Part shown: piece by piece, positions 45,417 to 55,310 of the stretch
Numbering within the stretch: position 1 is the first letter of the stretch
How the letters are laid out: every line of letters starts with the position of its first letter
Origin: Neonectria sp. B-13
Lineage: Eukaryota; Ascomycota; Sordariomycetes; Hypocreales; Nectriaceae
Assembly (NCBI GenBank): GCA_002682825.1
Contig: NOKP01000033.1
Coordinates: 62,001 to 126,000, forward strand
DNA length: 64,000 bases
Direction: 5' to 3'
Translations under genes and position numbers: made by a program
Notes under the pieces: generated by a model
Seen by the model: the letters and a program-made list of their open reading frames with translations, nothing else
What the model was told of the DNA's origin: nothing
Database searches by the model: none

Positions 45417-45833
45417 CTATAGTAAGAGCTAAAGGCTAAATGGGCTAGCTGGTTGCTAGTAAGAGTGTAATTGGGTATAGGAGGGGGCTGTTATAAGGAA
45501 GGTTAAGTAGGGAAGGAGAAAGAGGGTCTTTTTCTTTTAATTATCATTTTAAAAGATAAGGACTAAAGAGCTTCTTACTATAAAGAGATAAGAGAGATAA
45601 GCTTATTAAGCTTAAAGCTTAAGCTTTTACCTTTATTTACTAAGAAAGAATTCTATAATTATATTCAAATCTTTACTTAATTCTAAGTTAAACTTCTATT
45701 TTTTATAATACTAATTATTAAGCTAATTATAAGCTTTTTTAATACCTTACTAATATTCTTTCTTATTTTTAACTTAATAATTAATCTTATAAGATACTTT
45801 TCTATTAAAAAGTATTAAACATTAGACTATTAG
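45417..45833 (+). repeat. 410-bp repeat, copy 1
   Basis: Begins AGTAAGAGCTAAAGGC and ends near ATTAAACATTAG. Related to 47356-47763 and 47764-48175. Function unknown; no open frame. Confidence 0.65.
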
Positions 45834-45965
45834 ACTATATATATACTATTTAGTATAATCTTAGGCTAATTAATTAAGATACTTATATAATGTATTTCTA
45901 AGTATTTTACTAAGGGACTATTATTTATTTAAGGTATTGTTTCTTGTCTCTTTCTACTGCTAAAA
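45834..45965 (+). repeat. 140-bp repeat, copy 1
   Basis: Starts ACTATTAGACTATATATA and ends TTGTCTCTTTCTACTGC. Similar to 48178-48313 and 48317-48457, and like them follows a copy of the 410-bp repeat. Confidence 0.6.
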
Positions 45966-46255
45966 TACTTAAGTTTAAAGTAATAATAAGTATAAGTATT
46001 ATATATTATAATAGGAAGGAAAAAGGTAAATATTAAAATGATTTTACTAGTTATAACTGTTTAGTTTTAATTTAAGCTGTAATAAATAGAGAAATTATAT
46101 ATAAATAAACTTAGTATTAGGAAAAGTAAAAGCTAAAATAAGTTATTAATATAAATAAAACTCTAAGTTAAAAGAATAAGTATTTTTACTAGAAAAGAAA
46201 GTATTTTAAGTAAAAGTTTATATTATATTATTATTATATTAAAAAGTATAAAGTA

Positions 46256-47268
46256 TTTAGATATAATAGTTCTTAGTAGTATATACTTAGAGAAAGGGCT
46301 AAAGATTAAATAGTATAAAAGAAAATAGAAAAAATAATAATATAATAAGCTTAATACTTAAGCTTAAAGTAATAATAACTTAAGAAAATAAAAGTTTCTA
46401 CTATAAATTTAAGATATAAGTTTTATTACTCTAATTAGCTAGAAAAGCTAAATCTTAGAAAAGCTAAGTCTTAAAAAAGGCTAAAACCCCTTAAGATAAA
46501 AGCTTAACTTATAAGACTTTAAACTTTCTAAATTATCTTTTTATATTCTATTTAACCTTTTATATAATATAATAATTATACTATTAATTGTATAAGATAA
46601 TTACTTTTATTTAAATTATACTATAGTTTAATAAGCTCTTACTAAGCTATATATATAAGCTCTTATATAATTAATATAGTAAATTAAAAAAAGATTTAAG
46701 CCTTATTTCTATACTATAAATTATAGCTTAAAAGTCTAGTCTAAAGTATATAAAATAGTTTATAATTAACTACTTTAAACCTAAGAAATTAGTCTAATTA
46801 ATAGTCTTTAACTATAATATTCTACTATAAAATAGAATCTAGCTTAATATAGTAATAGCTTAATAGATTATAATAGAATAGCTCTTTCTAAAGAGGCTAG
46901 CTCTAAAGCTAGAAAGAAATAATAATATTACTACTATAAAGAAAGAGTTCCTTAAGAAGCTATATAATCCTATTTATACCTTATGAATTATACAGTTAAT
47001 AGATAATATTATTCTAATTAACCTATAGCTAAAGGAGTAATACATTAGAAACTAAGGGAATTCAGTTATTTCTAACATTGGCTATAAAGCTGCTAGGTAT
47101 AAAGGGATTTGGTAGAGGGAGTTAGAAGCTAGAAGGGGCAAAAGTTAATAATTAGGTTTAAAATCTAAAGATCTATCCTCCTATTAAACTTAAGCAAAGG
47201 AAATATATAACTATTTAATGCAATTATAGATAAGTAGAAATAGTAGTTTAAATAGTAGTTTTAATAAT
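46256..47268 (-). mobile_element. R1 retroposon copy k
   Basis: Full-length R1 in reverse orientation with an 8-bp flanking match ATAAAGTA on both sides. A patch near 47060-47150 keeps several GC-containing words. Confidence 0.75.
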
Positions 47269-47355
47269 AAAGTAAATATATATATATATAGGAAAATAGT
47301 TTAGTTAAATAATATTAAATTATATTAAATAATACTTATTTAATATATATATACT

Positions 47356-47763
47356 AGTATAGTAAGGGCTAAGAGCTAAGTAGGCTAACTAGTTATTAAT
47401 AAGAATATAATTAGATATAAAAAAGAATAGCTATAAGAAAGGTTAAGAAGGGAAGAAGGAGAAGTATTGTTTCTTTTTATTATTATCTTAAGAGAAAATC
47501 AAAAGATAAGAGCTTTTTACTATAGAAAGATAAAAGAGATAAGCTTATTAAGCTTAAAGCTTAAGCCTTTACCTTTATTTACTAAAAGAATTTTATTATT
47601 ATATTTAAATCTTTACTTAATTCTAGGTTAAACTTCTATCTTCTATAATACTAATTACTAAGCTAACTATAAGCCTTTTTAATACCTTACTAATATTCTT
47701 TCTTACTTTTAACTTAATAATTAACCTTATAAGATACTTCCCTATTAGAAGATATTAAACACT
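47356..47763 (+). repeat. 410-bp repeat, copy 2
   Basis: Directly abuts copy 3 as a tandem pair. More heavily RIP-mutated than copy 3. Confidence 0.65.
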
Positions 47764-48175
47764 AGTATAGTAAGGGCTAAAGGCTAAGTAGGCTAGCTGG
47801 TTGCTAGCAAGGGTGTAATTAGGTATAGGAGGGGGGCTACTATAAGAAAGGTTAAGTAGGGAAGGAGAGAGAGGGTCTTTTTCTTTTTATAATTATTATC
47901 TTAAGAGATAAGGACTAGAGAGCTTCTTACTATAGAGAGATAAGAGAGATAAGCTTATTAAGCTTAAAGCTTAAGCTTTTACTTTTATTTACTAAGAAAG
48001 AATTCTATAATTACATTTAAATCTTTACTTAATTCTAGGTTAAACCTTTATCTTTTATAATACTAATTATTAAGTTAATTATAGGCTTTTTTAATGCTTT
48101 ACTAATATTCTTTCTTACTTTTAATTTAATAATTAATCTTATAAGATACTTTCTAATTAGAAGGTATTAAATATT
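47764..48175 (+). repeat. 410-bp repeat, copy 3
   Basis: The least mutated of the three copies (GGCTAGCTGGTTGCTAGC retained). Followed directly by two 140-bp repeat units. Confidence 0.65.
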
Positions 48176-48177
48176 AG

Positions 48178-48457
48178 ACTGCTAGACTATATATATACTA
48201 TCTAGTATAGCCTTAGGCTAACTGACTAAGATGCTTATATAATGCATTTCTAAGTATCTTATTAAGGGACTATTATCCATTTAGAGTATTGTTTCTTGTC
48301 TCTTTCTACTGCTAAACTAGATTGCCTAATTATATATATACTATCTAATACAGCTTAGGGCTAACCAACTGAAATACTTATATAATACATTTCTATGTAC
48401 CTTATTAAGGGACTGCTATCCATTTGGGGTGTTGTTTCTTGTCCCTTTCTGCTGATA
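48178..48457 (+). repeat. 140-bp tandem repeat, two units
   Basis: Units at 48178-48313 and 48317-48457 share CTATATATATACTATCTA, AAGGGACTRYTATCCATTT and GTTTCTTGTCYCTTTCTRC. The second unit is less mutated than the first. Confidence 0.6.
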
Positions 48458-48591
48458 AACTAGCTACTGTTAAACTGTATTAAATAGAGCTTATTAAATG
48501 TATAAGTATTATATACTATAATAGGGAGGTAAAGTAGGTATTGAAATGATTCTACTGATTGTAACTGCCTAGTCTAACCCGGGTTGTAATA

Positions 48592-49912
48592 CTAAGGCTA
48601 AGTTATATAATCTAGCCTAATTAGGACCCTTTAGAGTCCTAAGCTTATCTTTTTATATAGTGCAATATTATTAACTCTTTATTTTAACTTTAATATAATA
48701 TGAAATAATGGATTAATAGACCTCTAAGAAATTATTAATAAACAGGAGTTCTAGCTTCTATAGAATACCAAGGGAAGAACCAAACTCTATATGAGAGCTT
48801 ATGGGGCGCTTGAGTAGGGATACATTAGGTGACTTGATTGAGTACAACTGGGGCGTGAGACCCGGTCTTTTATGAAGAACGGGTCCTGCGGCAGATATGA
48901 TAGGATCCGGCAAATGCACCTTGAGCTAACCTCTTTGGATGTGCATAAGAGGGGAGACTCTTGAGGGGTCGAAATACCGAGGGAAATTGGGTCCACCCGA
49001 GGTCTCGCAATGTAGCTATTCCGTACAGGGACCTTAGCCCTTGACACTCTACAACCAACTATCTTTCGACTTTCTCCTCCAGAGGAAAAACCACGTTGCA
49101 AGGGTGGCAAGCAAGATACCCCCAATTCCCACGCCGACGCCGATGCCGGCTTGATGTCGTCGGCGGGACAAGCAATAGGAGGAAGAGGAGGAGGAAAAGC
49201 AACGAGCGGGCAGGGGTCGCGCGCGGGGCTCGGCGGCAGGAGCAGACGAGGGCCAGTGTCTGTTGCACGACCGCGTAGATCACGGGACCCTGACGATTTG
49301 GCCCGGTCGCGGTGATAGTCCTGTAGGATACATAGATAGAAAAGATCATTCATTACATTTACCGATGTCGGTACCCCGTGTGAGACGCGACGATATGAAC
49401 AAGCGACGACGACAGGGATCAGTACGTGGGCAGGGTAGTTTATCTGCTGCTGGCCAGCGCCCCGCACTGCTTCCAGACCGTCAAGGCAGAAATGTGAAAA
49501 GATACCTTAGAGTTATACCGCCTTCCTAATACGGTAGATCCAGGACTTCCTCAGGTGCACTGAAATGTGTAACCTTACATGAGCTGCGGGTTTGTGGCAA
49601 TGATTCCAATTGGTTACCGCACTTTTCTGCCGTGGAGCTGTCGATTCCTCGATGTATCTAATCACCCTTTCTGCGTTGAAGCAACAAAGCCGGGAATCCG
49701 AATGACTGACTCAATCGTTTGACAATAGGTAAGGTTCCGGCATATGACACGGCCTCCAGCGACCCACACCACACACTCGGCATCAGCTGCCCGCCATTGT
49801 CCAGCCTTTAAATACCTCTTCGATGTTTTCACTGACAAAATCAACTTCTCCAAAGTAGTCTCTTGGATTACCTTAACATCGAACACAAAAGTCAAATACT
49901 GCGACTATTAAG
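48592..49912. other. Transition to GC-normal DNA, no complete gene
   Basis: AT-rich until about 48750, then GC-normal. I see no complete gene. The only coding-like signal is the membrane-protein fragment on the minus strand near 49049-49200. The last ~150 bp are the presumed GST promoter. Confidence 0.5.
49049..49200 (-). other. Possible fragment of a single-pass membrane protein
   Basis: On the minus strand a run of serines is followed by A-G-I-G-V-G-V-G-I-G-G-I-L-L-A-T-L, an apparent transmembrane helix, then F-F-L-W-R-R-K-S-K and a stop at 49049. Ser-rich ectodomain, glycine-rich helix and basic stop-transfer are the layout of Mid2/WSC-type and related fungal surface proteins. I could not build an upstream exon with a start. 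Either a decayed gene or the last exon of one I cannot assemble. Confidence 0.3.
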
Positions 49913-50758
49913 ATGAGCTCTACATCTCCCTCTGTCAAACGCACTGAGACGGTCAAGGACGTCCCCTACAACCTCATCTACTGGCCAACCGTCCCCGGTC
50001 GCGGTGAGGCCATCCGCCTTATGCTGGAAGAGGCTGGTGCCTCTTACACAGATACAGCGGCCGAGGATAATTGTATCGAGTTGGTCATGGCCCAGACCTC
50101 AAAAACAAACATGGGCGATACCTCCAATCCTCCGCCCTTTGCAGCCCCCATCCTAAAGCACGGCGATCTCCTAATCCACCAATTGCCCAACATTCTTCAG
50201 TACCTATCCACCCGTCTTGGTCTTGCACCGAAGTACGACAATGAGAGCAATGTCATCTTCCACGTCAATCAGCTTGCCCTTACGGCGTTGGATGGGCTGA
50301 GCAACGAGGCTCATGATGTGCACCACCCCATTTCTGTGGACTTTTACTATGAGGATCAGAAGGAAGCGGCGAAGATGAGGGCGGAAAACTACATCAACAG
50401 CCGACTTCCCAAGTTCATAGGTTACTTTGAGCGCGTGCTCAAAGGCGAGGCCAGTGGGGAGGGGCCATGGTTGTATGGCGGCTCACTCTCGTATGCTGAT
50501 CTGGTTTTATTCCAGGTAAGGTCAGCTATGCTTGTCCAGGGTGTGTTGCTAATCATTCTGCAGTGCATCGATGGCCTCAAATTTGCCTTCCCCAAAACGC
50601 TGGCTAAGATGGAGGAGAGCAAAGAGTATGAGGGCGTGTTCAAGCTGTATGATGCTGTCAAGGAGCGCCCACGGATCAAGGAATATCTTGCGAGCGATCG
50701 AAGGCTGAAGTATGGGAAAGGCATCTGGAGGCACTACCCAGAGCTTGACTCGGAGTAG
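49913..50758 (+). CDS. Glutathione S-transferase-like protein
   Basis: Two exons (49913-50515, 50564-50758) give 265 residues. The 48-bp intron is a multiple of three and would read through; splicing joins L-V-L-F-Q to C-I-D-G-L as expected. Seen: an N-terminal thioredoxin-like start (Y-N-L-I-Y-W, then V-P-G-R-G-E-A-I-R-L-M-L-E-E-A), a cis-proline region before N-I-L-Q-Y-L, and an all-helical C-terminal half with G-P-W-L-Y-G-G-S-L-S-Y-A-D. The tyrosine and G-R-G-E pattern resemble sigma-like GSTs. Cytosolic conjugation or reduction with glutathione is likely; the substrate is unknown. A decayed paralogue lies 5 kb downstream in the same orientation. Confidence 0.88.
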   Translation: MSSTSPSVKRTETVKDVPYNLIYWPTVPGRGEAIRLMLEEAGASYTDTAAEDNCIELVMAQTSKTNMGDTSNPPPFAAPILKHGDLLIHQLPNILQYLSTRLGLAPKYDNESNVIFHVNQLALTALDGLSNEAHDVHHPISVDFYYEDQKEAAKMRAENYINSRLPKFIGYFERVLKGEASGEGPWLYGGSLSYADLVLFQVRSAMLVQGVLLIILQCIDGLKFAFPKTLAKMEESKEYEGVFKLYDAVKERPRIKEYLASDRRLKYGKGIWRHYPELDSE

Positions 50759-52035
50759 GCTACAACTTGGCTAAGGTGGTAATTTCCATGAGTCACGATC
50801 AGTGTCACTCCTCGGCGTAGTGCAAAAGCACACCATCAGATATATTCACTGAACCCAGGTTCTTGTGGAGGCCTCTAGTCCGGCCCCCGTGGCAGCGGAA
50901 GTTCCCACAGGAGGTCCACTGACTGGTAAAAAGTGCCCTTGCAAAAGTCCGGTACTTCTAAACAGCGCTAATTACTTAGAACTGTAAAGTCACTGCGATA
51001 ATTCCGACTGTGGCAAAATTATGTATTTATAAAGAGTGATAAAAGTCAAGTTGTGTTATGCCTAGCCGTAGTACTAGTGAAGGCCGGGCGAGTTACCGGT
51101 GCGTTACTAAAGAGAGCATTTATAGCTAGTAAAGGTCTAAGGATTCCAGGTCTAGAGATTAATCTTACACCGTGTGGTACAGTGGGTTCGGAAGTTCCCG
51201 TCAATTCAGGGTAGCCATCGATAAAAATATCGACGATAAGTCGATATTTTCTGCTACTATTACTATTGTGGTTGACTGTTGCTGTGCTGAAATGTCGATT
51301 TGGAACCGCAGTTGAAATTCCACCAAGTCCCACGCGACACAATGACAACCCACCCTCATTTTCTGATCTGATAATAAGTCTAGCGTTCATTCGTATTCTT
51401 GTACATCCCGTCGAACTCTAAAGTAGTCAAGTCATCAATCTATATGCTTAGTCACTACCTTTATGCCAGCTGTGAACCATCAATCAAAGTCCACTTCATT
51501 GCCAGCGCTAACATCTACATCCAGCGTACAGGTTATAAGGGTAAGTATAAGTTAATTTATTCACCAAAAGCTCTCCGGTTTAATAAATGCTTTAATCATT
51601 CTAAACAGTGCGGAAGTGAGGAACTGTCCCTTTGTTACCTTGCGGCCTAGACTAGATCTTCATCCTGGATTTCACCTTTTAGCGCCACTCACATGAAAGG
51701 AGCCAAGCATCCCCAGTACACCGTAAACGGATATGGATATGAACACTGGTGTCACCAACCTTCGCGAGGACTAAGAAGAAGAGAAATGACTAGACCGAAA
51801 AAACAATGCGGAATGCACGAGAGCTTGGTGACATTAAGGCAAGGGCTAGAGAGTTGTATGTATTTTTAACTTCAGAGCCCTTTGCGTGTGGCCTACCGAG
51901 CATAATAGACATACGCAGATGTGTATGTGGACAGTAGGCCATGCCAAAACTATGACACTTGGATAATTGGCTGCGTATTGTTCAAATATATTTAACATAT
52001 GACAATTTCTACACAGCCTACGGCTAAGTCTAACT
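50759..52035. other. Intergenic region, no supported gene
   Basis: A 114-codon minus-strand frame at 51046-51390 begins with ATG but has no recognisable domain and low-complexity composition. The only structured element I see is the inverted repeat at 51224-51250. Confidence 0.5.
51224..51250. repeat. Perfect 11-bp inverted repeat
   Basis: AAAATATCGAC and GTCGATATTTT around a 5-base loop GATAA. AT-rich hairpin in an intergenic region; role unknown. Confidence 0.7.
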
Positions 52036-53923
52036 CTAAGTAACGTTGTTCGATGCTTTTAAAGAGTCCCTGTTCAGTCTATTCCTCTTGCAGGTTAAAC
52101 TAAGGATAAACGCCGCGCCAGTAAACCCGATTGCAGTTGCAAAGGAGGCATGAATGCCTCGCATATAAGCCACCAGGATGTTTGTTACTTCCTCCACTGG
52201 GAATACTTGTCGTATCTGCGTCGCCCCAGTAGCGATGACCTGAGCGGGGTTAATGTTAGGAGCAACGGAGGGTAGAGCTCCAAGCATATTGTTGACAAAG
52301 GCAGACTGGGATGCTGCAACCGAAAATGCGCCTCCGACTGTCTGGAAAACTGAAAAGGCATGGGTATTGGAAGGACGGGGGCCTGTGATTTGACTCACAA
52401 AGAATAATAGCTGTCACCGAAGACAGGTCACTGTTTGCAAATTTTGCCTGCCCAATGATAATTGGCACCTGGAAGCTGATGCCGTATCCGACTCCTGCAA
52501 AGATTTGATATCCAATCCACTTGCCGGCACCGGTACCGATATCCAAGGAGTAGATCAGGCCGCATCCAACAGTCGCCATCGCTACTCCTGAGACTAACAA
52601 GGGGAACGCAATGCCGGTTGCTGTAATAAATCCTCCAGATAAGATCGTGGCGACAGTAACGGCGATGATAAGTGGAAGGTTCCGCACACCGAACTCCGTG
52701 GGGCTCGTGTTGCCGATGCTCTGGAAATAGATGGGGAGGTAAAAAGTCTGGACGAAGTACCCCCGGAGTAGAAGAATGCATATGTGGCCGGTACCCAGAC
52801 GTTGCGGTCTGTTATGAGACTTGGCTGCACCATGGCTCGTTCTCCTTGGTACCACTCTCATAGGACAAACGAAATGCAAATAACACTAAAGCTAACAAGG
52901 AGGCTGATGGCCTCTCCGCTGTTCTACGGCTTTGTTTGCCCGCCATACTGGAGCCCTAAGATGTAACAAATGATTGCGCCCATGACCATTGCAGTACCAA
53001 CAATGTCCATGTTCAGCAGCTTCTCGAGGAGAGGCTTTCGCAGTGGTTTGGCGTGGGACGGTGTGTGAAAAAAGATCAATATAATGAGGGCACCCAATCC
53101 GCCAATGGGGAGGTTGATGTAGAAACACCACCGCCACGACACCTTTTCCGCGAACGCTCCACCGATAAGAAGGCCGATGACTGACAAGATACCGTAGCTG
53201 ACACTTAGTACACCAGTAAACATTGGACGTTTTACTGGTGGCACCGCATACCCGATAATGGTCAACCCGCCGGAGTTGATGCCCGCGGCACCAACGCCTG
53301 ACAAGGCGCTGCCAACAATGAGGGTTGTTGAGTTTGTGCGAGAGCGCAGACAAGAGATCCGACTTCGAGGATTAGAACGCATAAGAGGAATGTGCTCTTG
53401 AGAGGGAAATATTTGTATGCTTGCCCCCTAGACACACATTCAGTTAATGCCTCACATGGCTAGGACTTGGCCACAGGCTGAACTGCGAACTTACAAGTAG
53501 ACTGGAATCCACCGATGGTCATGAAGAAGGCAGACCCGTACCAGGACACCAGGTCAAGGCCACGAAACTCGTCCGTGATTTTTGGAATGGCAGTTGCAAC
53601 GATGGTCTTGAAGGTGTCAGTTAATTGTCGGGTCTGCGTCGTTGAAGCTGGCTTACCGAATCAAGAGCTACTAGGAAGGTGCTGAGAAAAACTGATGCGA
53701 CTACGGCAATGAGTCGTGCACCTTCTGGGTACACGGGGCTTTCTGACAGAGAAGACATATCGGGATTGTCCGTTGCATCCTGTTCTTTGCCGGGTTTGCC
53801 GTCCGACATTATTCCAGGTCCGTTACCGAGAGAGCTGGAAGAATCTGGGGCTTTAACCTCGTCTTCACTCTGAAGTGACGTTTTCTCTCCCGTACACACA
53901 ACTTCCGGGGGTAATCTTTCCAT
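52036..53923 (-). pseudogene. MFS drug:H+ antiporter (DHA2, 14-TM type), decayed
   Basis: From ATG 53923 the pieces give an acidic cytosolic N terminus, [10 protein letters not shown] then T-I-V-A-T-A-I-P-K, the G-x8-G-x3-G-P-like helix-5 region with motif C degenerate, V-S-W-R-W-C-F-Y-I-N-L-P-I-G-G and Q-T-F-Y-L-P-I-Y-F-Q-S-I. This is the aflatoxin-pump/DHA2 layout. Introns fit at 53607-53656, about 53428-53476 and 52350-52398. Lesions: frame changes of one base near 53420, 53335 and 52763, TAG replacing an expected Trp at 52924, and TGA at 52858. Two substitutions plus three indels argue for real decay, though indels beside homopolymers could be assembly errors. It lies between the GST and its dead paralogue. 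Confidence 0.75.
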
Positions 53924-54859
53924 TTCCTTCTTTACGTTTGTCTTTGGCACTGAAGAAAGTAGAAGTGGATAGCTGGGTTGACGAAGAATTTCGGAGGTCA
54001 GGCTACTTGAATAGGACCTGCAGAGTTGCGGAAGCAAGAAAACAAAGCTGTAGAGGATGGTTTTCTCGACTAACAAGGCTAGTGGAAACACACGTTTTTA
54101 TATACAGTGAGCTCCTTTTGTTTTCTTTCATCATTAGTTCAGAGTATATTATCCGTAGATCGACTACCTCAATCGGGTCCAGAGGCGTCCGCGGCGTCCG
54201 CTGCAAGTCTGGAAATTCACAGCAAAGTTTCATTTGATTTTAAGAACCCTGATGTCTTTGCCTTGTGAGTCATGTCTTGGACGGCTCACATCGTGAATTG
54301 ACGTCAGTCTTTACTCTGGGTTTGTAGCTCATTTCCGCAAAAGACCCATTCACAGGGTGGCCAGCGTTTCAGCGATGGAGACGGGCTTGGTAGCACTGGG
54401 GTTTTAGTGTAGTAATTAACTCTGAAGCCCAGCGACGAGCAAAAATACAGCTCAAATGTTAGGAACGAAGCAGCGAATCTGGATTTTACTTTCTAGGCTT
54501 TTACCTGTACTGGCTGAATAAATTGCTCTCAGTTAATTAGAGTAGTTCAATATACTGCAATATTTGCGAACTAAATGTAGCCACCTTTCGCAGATGTTTG
54601 TGCGACTCCGGAGAACCCCTTTATCACTCTCGAGGTTGCTTCTTCACGACTACTTTGCTCTAGCCTACAGAACTTCGAATAACGGAAAGCCCCGGTTTCT
54701 GAGTATTACGAAGCTTTCAAACTCGTAACGCCACAGTTAGGCGAACCAAACCTGAAAAGGTATAATCCCGAGCAGAGTTCAGCACGTTCTAAAAGATCGG
54801 CCTCGCAACATCCATCATTCAAATCAAACATCATCCAACCTTGCCAGTCTCAAGTCACG

Positions 54860-55310
54860 ATGGCTCTCAATACCGTATCTGCCCCTGCTGAAGACGTTCC
54901 CTACAAGCTCATATACTGTCCCGGCGTTCCTGGCAGAGGTGAACACATTCGCCTTCTCTTCGAGGAGGCCGGCGTTCCTTACATTGATCGTGCCCAAGAG
55001 GAGGGGGAAGGGATCATCTTTTACGAGAGGAACCGAGGCGATCACCTAAATCCACCACCATTCGCACCCCTTATACCCCAATATGGCGATGTAATTCTCA
55101 GCCAGACACCCAGCATTCTGTCATACCTTGGGCCACGCCTAAATCTCGTCCCTAATCCTGACTAAGACAGCATCGCCTATACTACGTCAATCAACTGACA
55201 TTAACAGCCTTGATGGGTTAAGCAATGAAACCCATGATGTACATCACCTGATCTTGATGCTGCTATACTACGAAGATCAACTATGAAAAAGCAAAAGAAA
55301 AGCTGAAGAG
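54860..55310 (+). pseudogene. Decayed GST paralogue
   Basis: The first 101 codons are clean and parallel the GST at 49913: V-P-Y-K-L-I-Y-C-P-G-V-P-G-R-G-E, E-E-A-G-V-P-Y-I-D and P-P-P-F-A-P. TAA at 55163 then ends the frame. Beyond it, L-D-G-L-S-N-E-T-H-D-V-H-H and Y-Y-E-D-Q, matching the intact paralogue, are readable only after frame changes, one being a base missing near 55210 (TTGATGGG against TTGGATGGG). The C-terminal helical half fades out after about 55310. An upstream region with a clean leader remains, so a short transcript may still be made. Confidence 0.8.

Larger units (their letters stand above)
44572..48591. mobile_element. RIP-degraded region bounded by ~130-bp inverted repeats
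   Basis: The left end (TGTCACAGCCTGGGTTGGG at 44572, plus strand) matches the right end read on the minus strand from 48591 (TATTACAACCCGGGTTAG) over about 130 bp, nearly all differences being C/T or G/A. A third copy of the same terminus ends at 46083 on the minus strand. No target duplication is clear. It may be one 4.0-kb inverted-repeat element, or LTR-like ends of two or more elements inserted in opposite directions. Inside are an R1 copy, fragments of R1 and R2, and tandem repeats. No open gene. Confidence 0.55.

Noticed and set aside
48799..49467. 222-codon minus-strand frame
   Set aside because: Proline/serine-rich reading of a GC-rich stretch; the only protein-like signal, a transmembrane segment, is in a different frame.
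51046..51390. 114-codon minus-strand frame
   Set aside because: Has an ATG but no recognisable domain, and it contains the AT-rich hairpin; not supportable without expression data.
53924..54091. Longer N terminus for the MFS protein from 54091
   Set aside because: It would add a hydrophobic and basic leader not expected for DHA2 transporters, whose N termini are cytosolic; the ATG at 53923 fits better.
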